Counted from the first letter of the stretch, positions 17,307-39,056 are shown. The stretch is DNA of 64,000 nucleotides from Anoplopoma fimbria (GCF_027596085.1 NC_072470.1:5811287-5875286); one strand, 5' to 3'. A program made the numbers and translations. The notes: a model not told the origin generated them from the sequence alone.

Positions 17307-17565
17307 ATACCTGTATTTGAGTGTGTTTTTTTGGTCATTTTCACAGTTTTCTCTGTGTTTGCTTTTTCCCCCAAAAGAGCGCCTTGATAATGTGCGTGTG
17401 CACGTGTGGGTGTGTGCTTAAGCGTGGACAATGGCGCCCGTAATGAAAGTCCATCACTCCATTCATGTCTCGAGGGAGGAGGTGCACCCTTCAGCGGCCT
17501 CAGATTTACAAGCCTGCTCCGTCACCAGCGGATGTGGTGCTCCACTGTTAATGTGTGACCTCGTG

Positions 17566-17566
<1 letters not shown>

Positions 17567-17632
<66 letters not shown>
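17567..17632. repeat. (CA)n microsatellite
   Basis: About 32 CA units, in opposite strand sense to the (GT)n array about 260 bases to the left. Confidence 0.98.
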
Positions 17633-21767
<4,135 letters not shown>

Positions 21768-21892
21768 AGGTGGTTTCCCCGGCAGCCAGGTCTGTTCCTG
21801 CATGAGGCTGATGAATGAGGCCTGGTAGCAGCCTGGACACTCCCATTTAACACAGCATGGAGCTACAAACTGCCAATGGAGCAGACAGTAGA

Positions 21893-21980
21893 CACACACA
21901 CACACACACACACACAGACACACACACACACACACTTACACTCACACACACACACAGACACACACACACACTCACTCACA
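21893..21980. repeat. Interrupted (CA)n with CAGACA and CACTCA variants
   Basis: A compound array about 130 bases from the perfect (GT)n at 21637, in the opposite sense. The two could pair as an inverted repeat. Confidence 0.95.
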
Positions 21981-22439
21981 GAATCGACACTAGCATGGCT
22001 GCACCCTCGAACTGACAAAACAAGAGTGTTGTGGAGAGGAAACAGACAGCGCTGGTTGATAATGCAGAGTCGGCCTTAGGCATAGGTTGTATAGGAGAAT
22101 GTTAGGGGCCATCCATCCAAAAGGGCCCCCCAAATGAGGTTAGAAAAAACTATTCAAAATGTAGGACTTTTGCTATATTTTGCAAAAACTATTCTTCTAC
22201 CATGAATTTTGAAATATTATACAATTACCCAACTATGTAGCCTATTAAATAGAGCTTTTCATAGCCTGTCAGCTACTGCATTAACACACATTGCAATAGA
22301 AAATTTAAAGGGGTCCATTTAGGAGGATATTTTCTGGGTTCCTCACAACATAACCAAAGTAAACGTCCTCCTCAAAGTGTTCAGGTGTTTGTGAATAACC
22401 AGGCAGCAACATTTGGTTCTTAAAAGTGAAGCCAATGTG

Positions 22440-22530
22440 GAAGTGACTTAAAGCTGCAGTATGTCTAATGGCCAGCAGGGGGTGACTCCTCTGGTTGCAG
22501 AAAGACGTCCGATTGTATAGAAGTCTATGA
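22440..22530. repeat. Dispersed repeat remnant (GGCCAGCAGGGGG...)
   Basis: TAAAGCTGCAGTATGTCTAA, GGCCAGCAGGGGGTGACTCC and TATAGAAGTCTATGAG are pieces of a common teleost repeat by recall. Similar wording (CGCCATCTTG...GCAACCAGAAGTGAC) is at 61040-61080. Confidence 0.45.
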
Positions 22531-22886
22531 GAAAATCAGTCTACTTCTCACTTGATTTATTACCTCAGTATACATTGTGAATATGAGTTTTATGATCTCA
22601 ATTGCTAGTTACAAGTCTTCTTCCATACAGCATGATGTTCATTTAGTAAATTATGGTCCATTTAGAGTAGAATAGACTACCTTGTGATGGCTAGGATTTG
22701 TCTGTGCTTTTGTCTTAAAACTTTTTCCGAAAGTCAAGATTGGTTTCTTTTTTAACGGTTTTCCATAATTTTAAGCATGCAGTTTTAGTTGCCTTTGAAT
22801 CAACAACAAACAAAAAAAAAGTGGCACATCAGAAGAACATCCAGATGAGGGGTTGGTTTCCATGTCATTGACTTTCACTGAAAAAC

Positions 22887-22925
22887 ATACATACATACAT
22901 ACATACATATACATACATACATACC
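22887..22925. repeat. (ATAC)n microsatellite
   Basis: About nine ATAC units with one interruption. Confidence 0.95.
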
Positions 22926-23347
22926 ACACAGAGCAGCTACCCAGAGACACACACTCACACGCCACTGATAAAAAGGTGACAGAGAAAGCAACAAAGGCGA
23001 CATTGAAAGAGAAACAGAAAGAGAGGAGGTACATTGAGCCGGAGGGTAAAAAAAATAATACCCATAAATAAAACCATCATACAGGGAATAACAAAACACA
23101 GCAGGAAATCACATTTTACACAGCATGACATTTAGACCGTGCAATTCCTCTCGCTGGAACAAACAATATCGAGAGGAGAGAAAAAAAAAAAAAAAAAAAC
23201 GTGTCCTGCTGGTGTCGGCGCTGTATTTAATTAGGACTCAAACATGTGCTATTTAAATGGTGAATTAGCGATGCAGTGAATTGGCCGGGTTGGTCCAAGC
23301 TGTGGCAGAGAGCATGTTCGGCAGCTCCGGGGGAAGTCCACACACAT

Positions 23348-27324
<3,977 letters not shown>

Positions 27325-27370
<46 letters not shown>

Positions 27371-27379
27371 CACACACAA
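27325..27379. repeat. (AC)n microsatellite
   Basis: About 26 AC units, slightly interrupted at the right end. Confidence 0.97.
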
Positions 27380-27572
27380 ACAGACATAAGCCGGCCCAGG
27401 GCACGTGCACACCTGCAGATGCACGCACATGCACTGCCTGAGGTGTGTGCACGCATGCTAATAAGCACCAGTCACACACTATTGCACAGCTGATGCCATT
27501 CGGGAGCAGCGGCCTTGAGACGCACAGCGCTCTAATTAAGTAAATGAGAGAATCGGAGGGGCAGATGGTGGG

Positions 27573-27677
27573 AGAAGAAGAAGAAGAAGGAGAAGAAGAA
27601 GAAGAAGAAGAAGAAGAAGAAGAAGAAGAAGAAGAAGAAGAAGAAGAAGAAGAAGAAGAAGAAGAAGAAGAAGAAGA
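27573..27677. repeat. (GAA)n trinucleotide array
   Basis: About 34 GAA/AGA units with a single GGA interruption near 27590. Open frames here give poly-Glu on the plus strand and poly-Ser on the minus strand and are not genes. Confidence 0.98.
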
Positions 27678-27821
27678 GCTGCAACGGTTTCCCTTTTCTC
27701 TCACCTCGGAATGTCTTTTTTTTTTTTTTTTTTAACTTCTTCTGCCTGCCGAGAAGACCCTCGCCTTTTCTTGTTGTCGAGATCTCTTTCGTCTGCTATC
27801 TCTGTTTCTCTCCCTCTCCGT

Positions 27822-27823
<2 letters not shown>

Positions 27824-27910
<87 letters not shown>
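27824..27910. repeat. (GT)n microsatellite
   Basis: Forty-three GT units, about 150 bases right of the GAA array. Confidence 0.99.
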
Positions 27911-27914
<4 letters not shown>

Positions 27915-28125
27915 CTTACTGTACCTCCAACTCACATGCCCTGCAGGTAGATACGCCGTCCCAGGGGAAGGAAATGAAAACTCCCCGTATATGCAGGGAA
28001 ATTAAATATGACTGCCTGCGTGAGTGTCTATGTATCTAATATGTTCCCATGTAGGACAAACTGCATATCTTTTCCCCATTCCACTATTTCATGTCAGCGT
28101 CATATCTGTGACGCTTAACCCGGCG

Positions 28126-28158
<33 letters not shown>

Positions 28159-30046
28159 TCTGTCAGGCGCTATGACAACTCTCTCTCCCCATCTCATCCT
28201 CACTTAGAAAGAACAATGTTTTTTCTGCAAAGACTCTGCTTGCTATAGCTCAGTCAAACCAGGACATTCAGTTTGAGTGGAGTATAAAAAAAACTGCTTT
28301 GTGTTCTGGGAATCCTTGAAGGGCCACTGAAAGGTTTTAAATGAGTGAAATTATACATTTATAATCAAATATGAGGAAACAAAAAAAGATGAGATGCATA
28401 ATTTATCACTGAGTGTCCACAGAAGTCTCCAGAAAGAAATCAAATATCACATCTCTCTCTGCTTTACAAACACTGACTGATGAGCATGGATCTCATTTTC
28501 TACCCTAATAGGATTTTACAGTGTTTCCTTGACTGGAAAACCCTCTAAAAGCAGCCGATAATCCAGCACACAAAAAGCTATGACGGACCACAATGGTGCG
28601 TTTTTGTGAGTGAAGCTGTTTGTATGCCCCACTGCCCCGCGGTTGAAACGCGATTTTCAAGGGGAGCGTGGAGTCTTTTGAGAATTTCATTTCGGAGTGG
28701 AACACGGGGCTCGCGGAGGGCAGCAGCGTGACGGTATGAAGCGCCGTCTGGACCGCCGGTGTGTTTGGAGTCTATCTGTCCCTGTATTTATCTCTGTGCT
28801 TTTTTTTCTAAATGTCTCTCTGTCTTGTCTTTCATGCTCGCTCTGTCTCTCCTCCGCTCAGGATTTTCTTTTCTCACGGCGCTTATCTGCAGGAAAACAC
28901 ACGAATGCATGCGGCCGCTCGGGAATTCAATGGACTTGGAATGAACCTGGGACGGAGCACAATTGAGATATTTTTTTAAAGTGTCAGTTTGGTTTTATTC
29001 GGATGAAGATGTCTTAATCTCGATGGTTTTCTTATGCTGGGATAAATAACGCATTTTCAAGTCATTTATCAGGCAAAAAAAAGGCCAAACATTCACTGAT
29101 TCCAGCTTCATGAATGTGAGTAGCTGCAGCTTTCTCTGTAAATCTGTGTTTTTCAGACGGTTTGGCCAAAGAGACGAGCAATTTCAGGCCTTTGACATGC
29201 CCTCTAGGGAATGGATGATCAGAAAAATCAGATTGCGATACATTGCATTTGATTAACAACCATGTCAGCAACAAAATAAATATATGCATGCGAGAATCTA
29301 TCTTTTGTTTTAGAGAGAAATAGTGCCGTTGTTATAGAGCCATGAATTCCAAAGGAGGGAGGACTTCATGGAGAACATATGGTCAACCAAAAGTCTTTGC
29401 TTCCTGTTTCCTGACTGATTTTAACCCAAAACAAATCATTTTTGTTCCTAAACCTCATCAAAATGACCACCGTCTTTTTTTGAATTTTATATTTTTAAAC
29501 AGGGATTTTTAATGACTTTGTTGATCGTGCCCGCTGTTTTATCTCCAACCTGAAACAAGGTCATGTTCTTCCTACCTTAGTTTTTATGGGCCGACAGTGA
29601 ATGAGCGTTTTGTTTTGGCAGTGAATGGCTCCAAGAGTTGTGCGGAATCCAGTTGGCAATACCCTTCAAACCGAAACATATTTGCCAATGCAAATGGGTT
29701 GTATATGATTTCATTTAGAGGACGCGCAGTTGTGAATAAACAAACGTATGCACACCCACATCCAGTATTTGTTCTCCATCTTTCTCTCTCCTTCAGGTAC
29801 AACAAACACATGTGACCCCATTAGCATTATCCATGGAGACAAGGCAAAACAAGGTGTGTGTGTGTGATGATGATGATGATGATGCATCCCGCTGATGCAA
29901 ATATAGATCTTGACACACAATAGATACTCACACACACGAACACAGTGTGAGAGCCCGGGCTGATTAATTGGAGCGTTCATCGGCGGTGATAGCTGTGCTC
30001 CTCAGAGAAAACACACTGTCTCTCTCACTCCACCTTAACCTCCACT

Positions 30047-30048
<2 letters not shown>

Positions 30049-30106
<58 letters not shown>

Positions 30107-30256
30107 CCTCTTCCTCTCTCAGCTGAAATTAGACCACCTCCCTAGCTCTCTCTGTCTCCCATCTTGCAAACGACACACCAGCAGCTCGCTCTCACCTTGC
30201 CAGGAGCGATTTTGCCACAGAGCAACTGGTTAAGGTACTACCCAGGGGGGGCACTA

Positions 30257-30296
<40 letters not shown>
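30049..30296. repeat. (CA)n and (GT)n pair
   Basis: (AC)n at 30049-30102 and (GT)n at 30258-30295 in opposing senses. Confidence 0.96.
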
Positions 30297-30298
<2 letters not shown>

Positions 30299-30866
30299 GC
30301 CTGAGAGTGTGTGTTTTGGCCCCTCGACAAATGAATGAGCTGATGCACGCTCAAAGAAATGCACAAACAGATTCTTGTACGGGTGCACTCCCTCATCTTT
30401 CTTAGCCAAGGTTTTTTTTCTCCTCCGTACTTCTGCTGGGCCTGCAAGGTGACCTCAGAGAGGCCAGAAAAAAGGCGGAGCGGATGGGGTTAATCAGGAT
30501 AAGAAGAACAAGTGGAAGCAGAGAAACAGTCCCCACCTCTGGTCGAGTTATTGTACCACCACCTCCTCTCTCCCTCTCTCCCATTGTCTTCCCCTCATCC
30601 TCTCATGCTCGCTCCTTATCTACCCTCAGAGACTCTCCATCTCTTTTACCTCCGCTTTGTCTTGCTTTGTCTTTCCCTTCGCTCTCTGACACACACACAC
30701 ACACACCTCCACCTCTTTTTCTCCACCCCCCTCTCTCTCTCTCTCTCACACTATTCCCTCCCTCCCCAGTCGGCTGTCACGGCTGCCACTTTCTCGCGCC
30801 CACTCATTTATTACAGGTCACCATCGCAGGAAGGGGCCGTTTAAAAAGGACAACACGCCCCATCTG

Positions 30867-30867
<1 letters not shown>

Positions 30868-30903
<36 letters not shown>

Positions 30904-30905
30904 CT

Positions 30906-30976
<71 letters not shown>
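30868..30976. repeat. Interrupted (CA)n microsatellite
   Basis: Two (CA)n blocks split by ATCTGA at 30902-30907. Confidence 0.98.
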
Positions 30977-30978
<2 letters not shown>

Positions 30979-31671
30979 GCAGCCTCTAACTCGTATGCAT
31001 GGATGTGCAGCTACTGTACGTAAACACAAGCTGTAAAAGCTCTTCAGACTCATCGGTTTTGTACTTTATTGAGCTTGCTTTTGCTTTACACACCATGAAA
31101 GGAAGTTCTTAAATATTGCACTTTTTTTTTTACAGCTAATTTACTTAATTAATCATAAAAGAAACCAAAAAAGGGTTGCAATGAATGGCATTTTCTTTAA
31201 TAAGCCACTACAAACACACAAAAAAAACAAAAAATTTAAGTAGAGGCGCTAAAGCGTTGCATTCAATTTGAACACACGCTGCTCTGTATGTGCACAAACA
31301 CGCTTGGCATCAGCCTGCTTTCATTATTTTGCCTCAACAGAGAACGCAGCGTGTTTCCATGGTTGGAACACAGTTTTAATCGTGTAGAATTAGCTGAACA
31401 TGAGTCTGAGTCTGAGGAGAGTGATGCTCGTTGGTCCGGGTTTGCGTCCTTTAAAACGCTGTAGCAACATCTCACTGATATTACAATTTAATCCTTGTGA
31501 ATGTTGCCTTTCTCTGCCACCACGGCTTTTTTCTCTTTTTTTTCCATCCTTTATTATTATGGGCAAATATTCAGAAAAGAATTAAAGCAGAGATCAACAA
31601 ACAGACTCTGGCAGAAATAGCCTGATAGACACAAAGGCGCACATGCCTAAGCATACAGAGTATCAATCACA

Positions 31672-31672
<1 letters not shown>

Positions 31673-31760
<88 letters not shown>
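31673..31760. repeat. (CA)n microsatellite
   Basis: Forty-four CA units, just left of the candidate regulatory block at 31785-31915. Confidence 0.99.
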
Positions 31761-31764
<4 letters not shown>

Positions 31765-31784
31765 GAGACATGCTCACACAGTGC

Positions 31785-31915
31785 CAGACAGATTAAGGCC
31801 CTGATTAAGGCGGATGTCGCATAAAAGTCTTGGAACAGTAAATATCCTTAATTTGTAGTGTAATTAAACAGATTAGCTGCCGTGAATATCTTAACAAGGA
31901 TTAGCTGACACACAA
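31785..31915. promoter_or_regulatory. Candidate conserved non-coding element
   Basis: A unique block between two long (CA)/(TG) arrays with repeated GATTA cores (AGATTAAGGCC, TGATTAAGGCG, ACAGATTAGCTGCC, AGGATTAGCTGAC) suggesting bicoid-class (OTX/PITX-like) sites. No coding signal. Confidence 0.3.
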
Positions 31916-32049
31916 TACACCAGGCGGGCCTGACTACACACACATGGAAGCACACACACAAACACAGAGGGAGTAAACCAATGGAAAACATCCAAAATAG
32001 CTACTTTTATAATGACCATAAGATGTAACTGCAGGATGGACGAGTTGGT

Positions 32050-32057
<8 letters not shown>

Positions 32058-32123
<66 letters not shown>
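32058..32123. repeat. (GT)n microsatellite
   Basis: Thirty-three GT units, followed by a short GA run. Confidence 0.98.
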
Positions 32124-32124
<1 letters not shown>

Positions 32125-33536
32125 ACATGAGAAAGAGAGAGAGAGTACACAGTGAAGGTAATGACACAAATCTACAGGTCGGGGGTTGAATTACCGGATC
32201 AACACGCGCACAGATGGGGGATTAGAGATCATTCCTCCTTTCACAGACTTTCATTAAAAACGTCAGACTTTGTCAAGGTTACAGGAACAAAAAAAAAAAA
32301 TCCATTGTTATTCTAATGCGCCTCTATTGTGCCGCGCTGAGAGCCAGAACAGAAAGCAAGGGAAGCAAGTGAAAGAACTCAAAAGGAAAAAAGAAGCAGA
32401 CTGCTTGTGAAAGACGGAGTCGATGGCACTTGATCCTGCTTCGCCAAGGAAGTGCTGCCAATCAAAGGAAGCGGGACACTGTCCCACTTCCTGTGTTGGC
32501 CTGGTGCCTGAACACAGCACTGCAAATGTGAATCCAGAGCCAACGTTTGTGTACAGGAGCACAGATACACAAATGGATGCATACGGACTCATATATTTGA
32601 GTCTTACGTGGTGGATCAAGCCTCAAAACCATAACCCGTGTTATGTATATGTTAGTATAAAACATCCTAAAACACCTTTAAAGCTGCACTAATGAGTATT
32701 TTTAGATTAACAATGGTTCAACAATGTTTTAGTGGAAGCTTTAACAATCTATGATTTGAAACTGTAGACAAATCTTCTCACATTTTAGGTAATCATAACC
32801 GCAACTGAGCTACACATAAGAAGAAGTGAGATTAGATGTACCTCAACCTGTTAAGGACTGTTTCTATTCTCAGAAGGAACAATGTTTTTTGACTTTGATG
32901 CATTTAAAGCACAGCAGTTGTAGACAGTACCATCTTTTGGTACCTCTGAACTAAAATCCACAACGCAGAGAGTCATGATGCAGCGGCTTTTTTTTGTAAG
33001 GGCAAGTCCTTACCCATCACTGTCAGTGTCAGTCTGTGCAGCCCTGTGCAGGGCTTTGTTTACCACCATCCGGCTTCAACCTATAGACTTTGTACTAACA
33101 CCAGCCTCGCATCTCCACCCTCTCTCCCTGCTGAAATGATGCCAGTACCAGGCCTGGAAAACCTTCCTCCAGGGCTTTTCACTGTTCTATGATAGACGTG
33201 TGGAAGGCCCGAGGGAGAAACATATATATACTGTATCATGCGCAATTTTCAGCTTCATATTTGTATTTTGGGTTTCTACCAGAGTATGATTACATGCTTT
33301 AATGTCCAAAAAACACATTATTTGTCTCATAGTGTCTGTCTGCATATACGTGTATTCACCCTCTGTCTGAAACGCACTGTTTTAGTGTCTGTCGCTTTAA
33401 GGCCTCCTCTTGAATAAAGCCCAGTCTGCTAAAATTGTGACCTGGTTGTCTTATTTTACAATTTGTGGGTTGGTAGACACTACAGACACCTACATTTTTG
33501 TAGCACTGAAGAAGTGAGTATTTCATGATTTGTCCC

Positions 33537-33538
<2 letters not shown>

Positions 33539-33580
<42 letters not shown>

Positions 33581-33765
33581 AACACAAACATGTGTAGAAG
33601 CATGTGTATGACACATGGAGTTGTGTATGAAGGAGCCGCCGACAGCGTGTTGTCCACCAAACAAATTGGGTGTCGCAATTAAAGGGGGAGAAATGAGCTG
33701 TTTTCCATTCTCCCTGTGTGCTCGGTGACAGCCTGACACACACGGCTAATGAAAGACAGAGGGAG

Positions 33766-33796
<31 letters not shown>
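33539..33796. repeat. (CA)n at the left and (GT)n at the right
   Basis: (CA)n at 33539-33578 and (GT)n at 33767-33796, with 190 bases between. Confidence 0.95.
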
Positions 33797-34067
33797 ACAG
33801 GGGAAGAGAAGGAGAGAGGCGAGTAAAATAAGAAGCCGTTAACAGAGGGAAAGAAAAGCAGAGGTGCAGTGAAAGATGAAACAGAGCGGGGAAGTGAAAC
33901 AGAGGCACAATGGAGATGTTAATGGGTGAGAGAGGAAGAGAGGAAGAGATAAGGACACATATGAGGGGGAGGGAGAGGAAAAGAGAGGACGGATGTGAGA
34001 GAAAGAAAGTGAAAAAGAGCTAATGAAATGGAAGTCAAATAAAAGAAGAGAAGTGGCGTGAGCTGAC

Positions 34068-34072
<5 letters not shown>

Positions 34073-34147
<75 letters not shown>

Positions 34148-34371
34148 ACGCCCCTCAGTTGCAGGATGGAGGCATTTGTCTCTGAGTGGAATCACAAGTG
34201 GCGGGCCGAACAAACCCTCCAGTGGTCTAGAAAAAAACAGAAGAGGGAGAAAAAAAAAAAAAGATTCCTCTGTCTTTCCTGTCCTTTCTTCTCCTGGGCC
34301 ATGCCTCACTCACAATGTGTGTGTGTGTGTGTGCGCTTCTGTGCATGTGTGTGTGTGTGTGTGTGTGTGAG

Positions 34372-34395
<24 letters not shown>
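34073..34395. repeat. (GT)n arrays and a (GA)n run
   Basis: (GT)n at 34073-34145, two shorter GT runs at 34316-34333 and 34345-34368, then (GA)n at 34374-34395. Confidence 0.95.
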
Positions 34396-34402
<7 letters not shown>

Positions 34403-35206
34403 TTGAGAACAACCATTAGGAGAAGGTTCAAGACTTGTGCTTGGAGCAAACAATGAGGAAGCCGCCTCACACTTTAAAGTCATAAGGCATGAACTTGCAT
34501 GAGTGTGTGTGTGCGTGTAAGACAAATCTAGACTTAAAGACAAAGCAGATCAGCATGGAATTAAAAGGGGAGCCTGTAGATTGGGGTGTGTTTACAGTAA
34601 ATGCCCCGTACATGGATGAACTGTGTTTTTCTGTGTAGGAGTGAGATCTCAGTCCTCCCTGACTGTGCCAGTCTCCTAGCGTCCGAGCGGCCAATCTAAC
34701 TCGCACTAGGAGCTGGCAACCGGACGCCTCAGCACAACCAAAGCCAAAACCCTGCTCATCATTAGGCGGCGAAGGCACGCGGGGGTTTTCGTAAAAGCCC
34801 GTCGTGCCAAACACACAAACACAGCGCCGGAGACGGAGAGAGAGAGAGAGGACGGAGAAGCTACAGAGGCCAAAACAAAGCTGCTATTTTGCGATGTCTT
34901 CCTCCCCCATGGTGTGCAGTTGTGATTCGGCATGTAAATATTTGGGTGGTTGGCAAACTGGGAGGAACAGAAGCTCCTCTGTATAGCCGGCGGCAAACAA
35001 AATGTCAGCAAACAGGCTCGTGACGTCGCCGGACTGCTTCAGAATGCATGGGAAGAGGAAAACCGGAGGCAAAAAGATACTGCTTACATTTTTTTGTTTG
35101 TTTTTTGTTTGTTATTGTGAACAGCGTCATCTTTGTTTGCTTGGCCTGTGTAGATGGTAATCGAGAGGCGGTGCACTGCTGTCTCAGGCCTCGGAGAAGG
35201 CACAAA

Positions 35207-35537
35207 GGTAAATGGTAAATGGTAAATGGACTGTACTTGTATAGCGCTTTTCTAGTCTTCCGACCACTCAAAGCGCTTTTACATTACTAATCATTCACCC
35301 ATTCATACACTGATGACAGGAGCTACCATGCAAGGTGCCACCTGACCATCAGGACCCCAACTAACATTCATACACATACATACATACACCGCAGGAACAG
35401 CCTGCAGGAGCAATTTGGGGTTAAGTGTCTTGCCCAAGGACACATCGACATGGACTGCCGGAGCCAGGAGCCAGGGATCGAACCGCCGATCCTCTGATTG
35501 GGGGAGGACCCTGCTCTCCACTGAGCCACAGCCGCCC
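35207..35537 (-). mobile_element. tRNA-derived SINE
   Basis: Read on the minus strand, the element starts near 35537 with an RNA polymerase III A box (TGGCTCAGTGG, 35528-35518) and a B box (GGTTCGATCC, 35484-35475), 33 bases apart. The body contains the AAAGCGCT and TATAGCGCTT strings common in fish repeats, and the 3' end is a short tandem tail of (CCATTTA)n at 35229-35207. AAAGGT occurs at both ends and may be the target-site duplication. It has no coding capacity. Confidence 0.8.
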
Positions 35538-35873
35538 AAAGGTCATCTGAACGGCTTCCCTTACGACCCGCTGAGACTGTCCAGTTGAGACGGAAGAAGC
35601 AAATTACACTTCAATGTCACCCTCACTGAACTGCAATTATTACTGTTTTATTCAAACGGACATATTTTATTCTCCCCCCCCTTCCGCTTGTCTCCTCCAC
35701 CGGAAGTCGCCGACGGATGAACAGATCTCCATCAGCTACGTCACAGCCACAGCCGGGCAGACACCAAGTTATGATAGCACTGTTGACTAATTTAGAGCAA
35801 GATTGAATTCCTTCACCTCCCTCATCTCTCATGCTGTCACATAAAAGGGGCTGGCGGTCTAGACTGATGCTAT

Positions 35874-35874
<1 letters not shown>

Positions 35875-35918
<44 letters not shown>
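35875..35918. repeat. A44 homopolymer
   Basis: Forty-four consecutive A residues with no recognisable retroposon body on the left. Confidence 0.98.
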
Positions 35919-35921
<3 letters not shown>

Positions 35922-38900
35922 TAATTAGCTTGTAATAAATTCTCATTTCCGCCGGTCTTCCACAAAGCCTCGGCCAGCTCCTTGTCTCGGTGTGTGCCAG
36001 CTGACGGACGCCCAGTAATTTGATACTGGCATTCAGCGGGTTCCCCTCCCCCCCCCCCCTTCCCTTCTCCCCCCCCCAACCATTTCACAGGAGAGCACAT
36101 CTTTAAATGTCATCCAAACACACACACACACACACAATTGAATGCAGCATTTGTCATACACACACCGAGCCGCGGCGATTGAAATGTTTGAGCCGTTTGT
36201 TTTTTTCGGCGAGCAGACAAACAGACAGCTCGATGGAGGAACGGTGACACTACCGGTTGTGATTCACGTACCAGGTGATTTATTTCAGGCTAAAAACGTA
36301 AACAGATCTCAAGTTAAACATCCGCCCATCTAGATCCGTAGAGACACCAATTGTTCATTAAATAAAACGCAGCCACCTTTTCTTTTTTTTACGTGAGACA
36401 GCAGCAAAATCAGCTGACTCACCGTAGAAAAGAAGCTGAATTTAAAAGGCCATGCATCACTATGAGGAAGATAGGCTGAGCAAGAAAGTTCATCGTTGAC
36501 CTTGGAGACAGTAGTTGGGACAGTAGAGAGCTTTCAACAACATTGCATGGTCTTCATCATAGGGATTGAAGGATTTAGGACTGAAGATGTGTCGTTCCAA
36601 GTCTGCCATTTGCAGCCACAAAGTTTTACGATGCAACAACCATCACGAGCTACGAGGATTATTTGATTTGATTGACAGTTAGGTGATCAACAGATGATTC
36701 ATGGGAGCTATACTGATAACTGATTGATATTTTTTTAAATAAAAAGTAATTTTCTTTTCACTATGTCACATATGTTATAGAAAAAAAAGATTTATTGGGA
36801 GAATTATTGTCAGATTTGTCAATAATGACAATAATCAGTTAGCTGTACCCAGAACCCATTATCATAATGAAAACAATAACCACCACCATAACAACAATGT
36901 GTTATGGATGTCAGTTTAGTTCCTTCAGACTTGAGCATTTGGGTGAAATTATGATAGAAAAGTCGGCTTAATTTGTTCTGTTTTTGTAAGATTTTCCTTC
37001 ATGAACAAAACCTTCCTGGCAGGCTCAAGATGAGGCAGGAAGTTGACCAGCCTCCCACTGAGTTTACCTTTTAACGAACCCTTGAACGCATCGCTGGGGT
37101 CAATCCTTCAGCTCTGAATCACTTAAATTTAAACGAATACAAGTCTGCAGACGGACACAGAAACACTCCGGTCCTCTCACTCTGCCAGCAGTCAGTCAGA
37201 CAAGTCATCAATCAAGTTCCTTGTGCTGTGAAACACCTCCATTTTTGGCATGTGGTCGCACTGTACAAAACACACACACACACACACACATTAGTGCATA
37301 CAGCTCCACACACACACAGCTGACTGGCAGGAATGCAGCAGACATTTGTCTCACAGCAGGAGCGCACAGACAGATCCAATCACCATGTTAAACACCACTG
37401 AGGCCGACATCTTGACTTACTCCAGCCTGATATGACTTGATAGATGGGGCTGGGTGAGACTTTTTTAAAAAGGCTGCAATGAGGAAAGCGGGAGATTAAA
37501 GCGAAAAGAGTGGACATGGAGCACACAAATATCTACTCAGCATACACCCACACGCACAATGAACCTCCCAAGAGGCATAGCTCGGATTCTTGGGGCGGAA
37601 TTTGCATCACAAATGTCTTGGATGGGAGTGTATGCATATAGTGAATAAATAAACCACTTTTCTCCCCCATCCATCCACTCCTGCTTAATAGGCAGCATCC
37701 CAGATCCACGCCACAGCCAGCCAAGCAGTCACCGGTGTGTGTTTGTTTCTCCAGCTTCTACCCGAGAACCACAAACCACCAGAGATCGAGCCAAAATCTC
37801 GACCCGTCCTTGGAGGCGGGAAGGAAAAAAAAGAAATAAAAAGCGTCCATGGAGTCCCGTTTGTGCCTCTGGGAGGTTGGGCGATGGCCAAGTTCACCTC
37901 TGAACATCAATCAACACACCACTCCACTATCCCACTTCCTGAATCTGCTTCGCTTTCTTTTCCAGTTCGGCATCCCCTTGCCAAAGCTTGATTATACTAA
38001 TTAAGAAAGGAGATTCTGGCATTATGAAGTACTTATCAGCCCAAAATGCAAAAAAAACAAAATACGACTCTGCATCGCACAGTCTGACATTATTCCAAAG
38101 CAGACATTACACCAAAACTCAAAACCCAAACAGAACACCGGATCACATTTAAAGTCCTTATTGAGTCTGTGAAAACAAAAAGCTGATTGGAAAAAAAGTT
38201 CAACAGCTCAAATTGTTTGCTCGGATGAACAGTGTCGCAAAAATCATGAACACAATGTCACACAGCAAATGTTGCAGCAGCAAAATAGCCTACAGGGGTG
38301 CCAGAGGAAGCACAACACAGGGAAACTATCACTATTACAAGCATTTATAGGCATATTGCAGGGTCATTGAAGTGATGTGGTCCGGGAGACTGACACCACA
38401 GGGGGTCCTAGTGATGGAGGCGACATGTTTGGTGCTACATCTAAATGATTCAAAGACAGTAAAGGGGGGGAATAGAAACTGTACCAACCAAGCTCAAGTC
38501 ATAGAAATCAGCTATTTAATTAAAACAATGGCGCATTCATTCATATTTAGGGCACAATAAGAAAAGGCAGGCTCATCTATCACAGACTGGCTCTCTTAAG
38601 ATGTTTTTTTTTTTCTTCAAAAGACATTTTACTCTAGATGCTTCCTCACCAAAAGATGCACCTATCAGACGCACAAGCAAAGTGTCTTTACGCACGCAAA
38701 ACATGTGGATGTTCTTGTATCTGATGAGCTTAAGGGTCTAAATAGAAGGTTAAAACACACAGGGAGGGGAGTTTGGAGAGATTTTTTTTTTACGCAGAGC
38801 CCCGACTCGCTCCTGCAGGCTGCTGGATGCCTCAGCTCCACTGCAGGTGCGACTGTCGGTGACTCCAAACATATGAAGTTGTGATAAGTTTGTGACAGCG

Positions 38901-39056
38901 ATGTAGATGGAACAAGACAGGGTGATTGGAAAACAGTGCAGTGGATTCAGCAGAGGAGGTGTGTGTGTGTGTGTGTGTGTGTTTGGACCATCACTGGACC
39001 CCCCTTGCTTTTCAGGTCCAACCCGGGTCCAGAGAGACGCGCATCCGATCACTCAC
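35919..39056. other. Non-coding stretch left of the signal-peptide exon
   Basis: Probably the start of intron 1 of the minus-strand gene beginning at 39120. It contains short CA runs (36117-36136, 37271-37290) and C runs near 36045-36078. No further exon recognised. Confidence 0.5.

Larger units (their letters stand above)
27911..35206. other. Non-coding, microsatellite-dense stretch
   Basis: Microsatellites occur roughly every 500 bases here (listed separately), with unique DNA between them and a candidate element at 31785-31915. No exon recognised on either strand. Confidence 0.6.
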
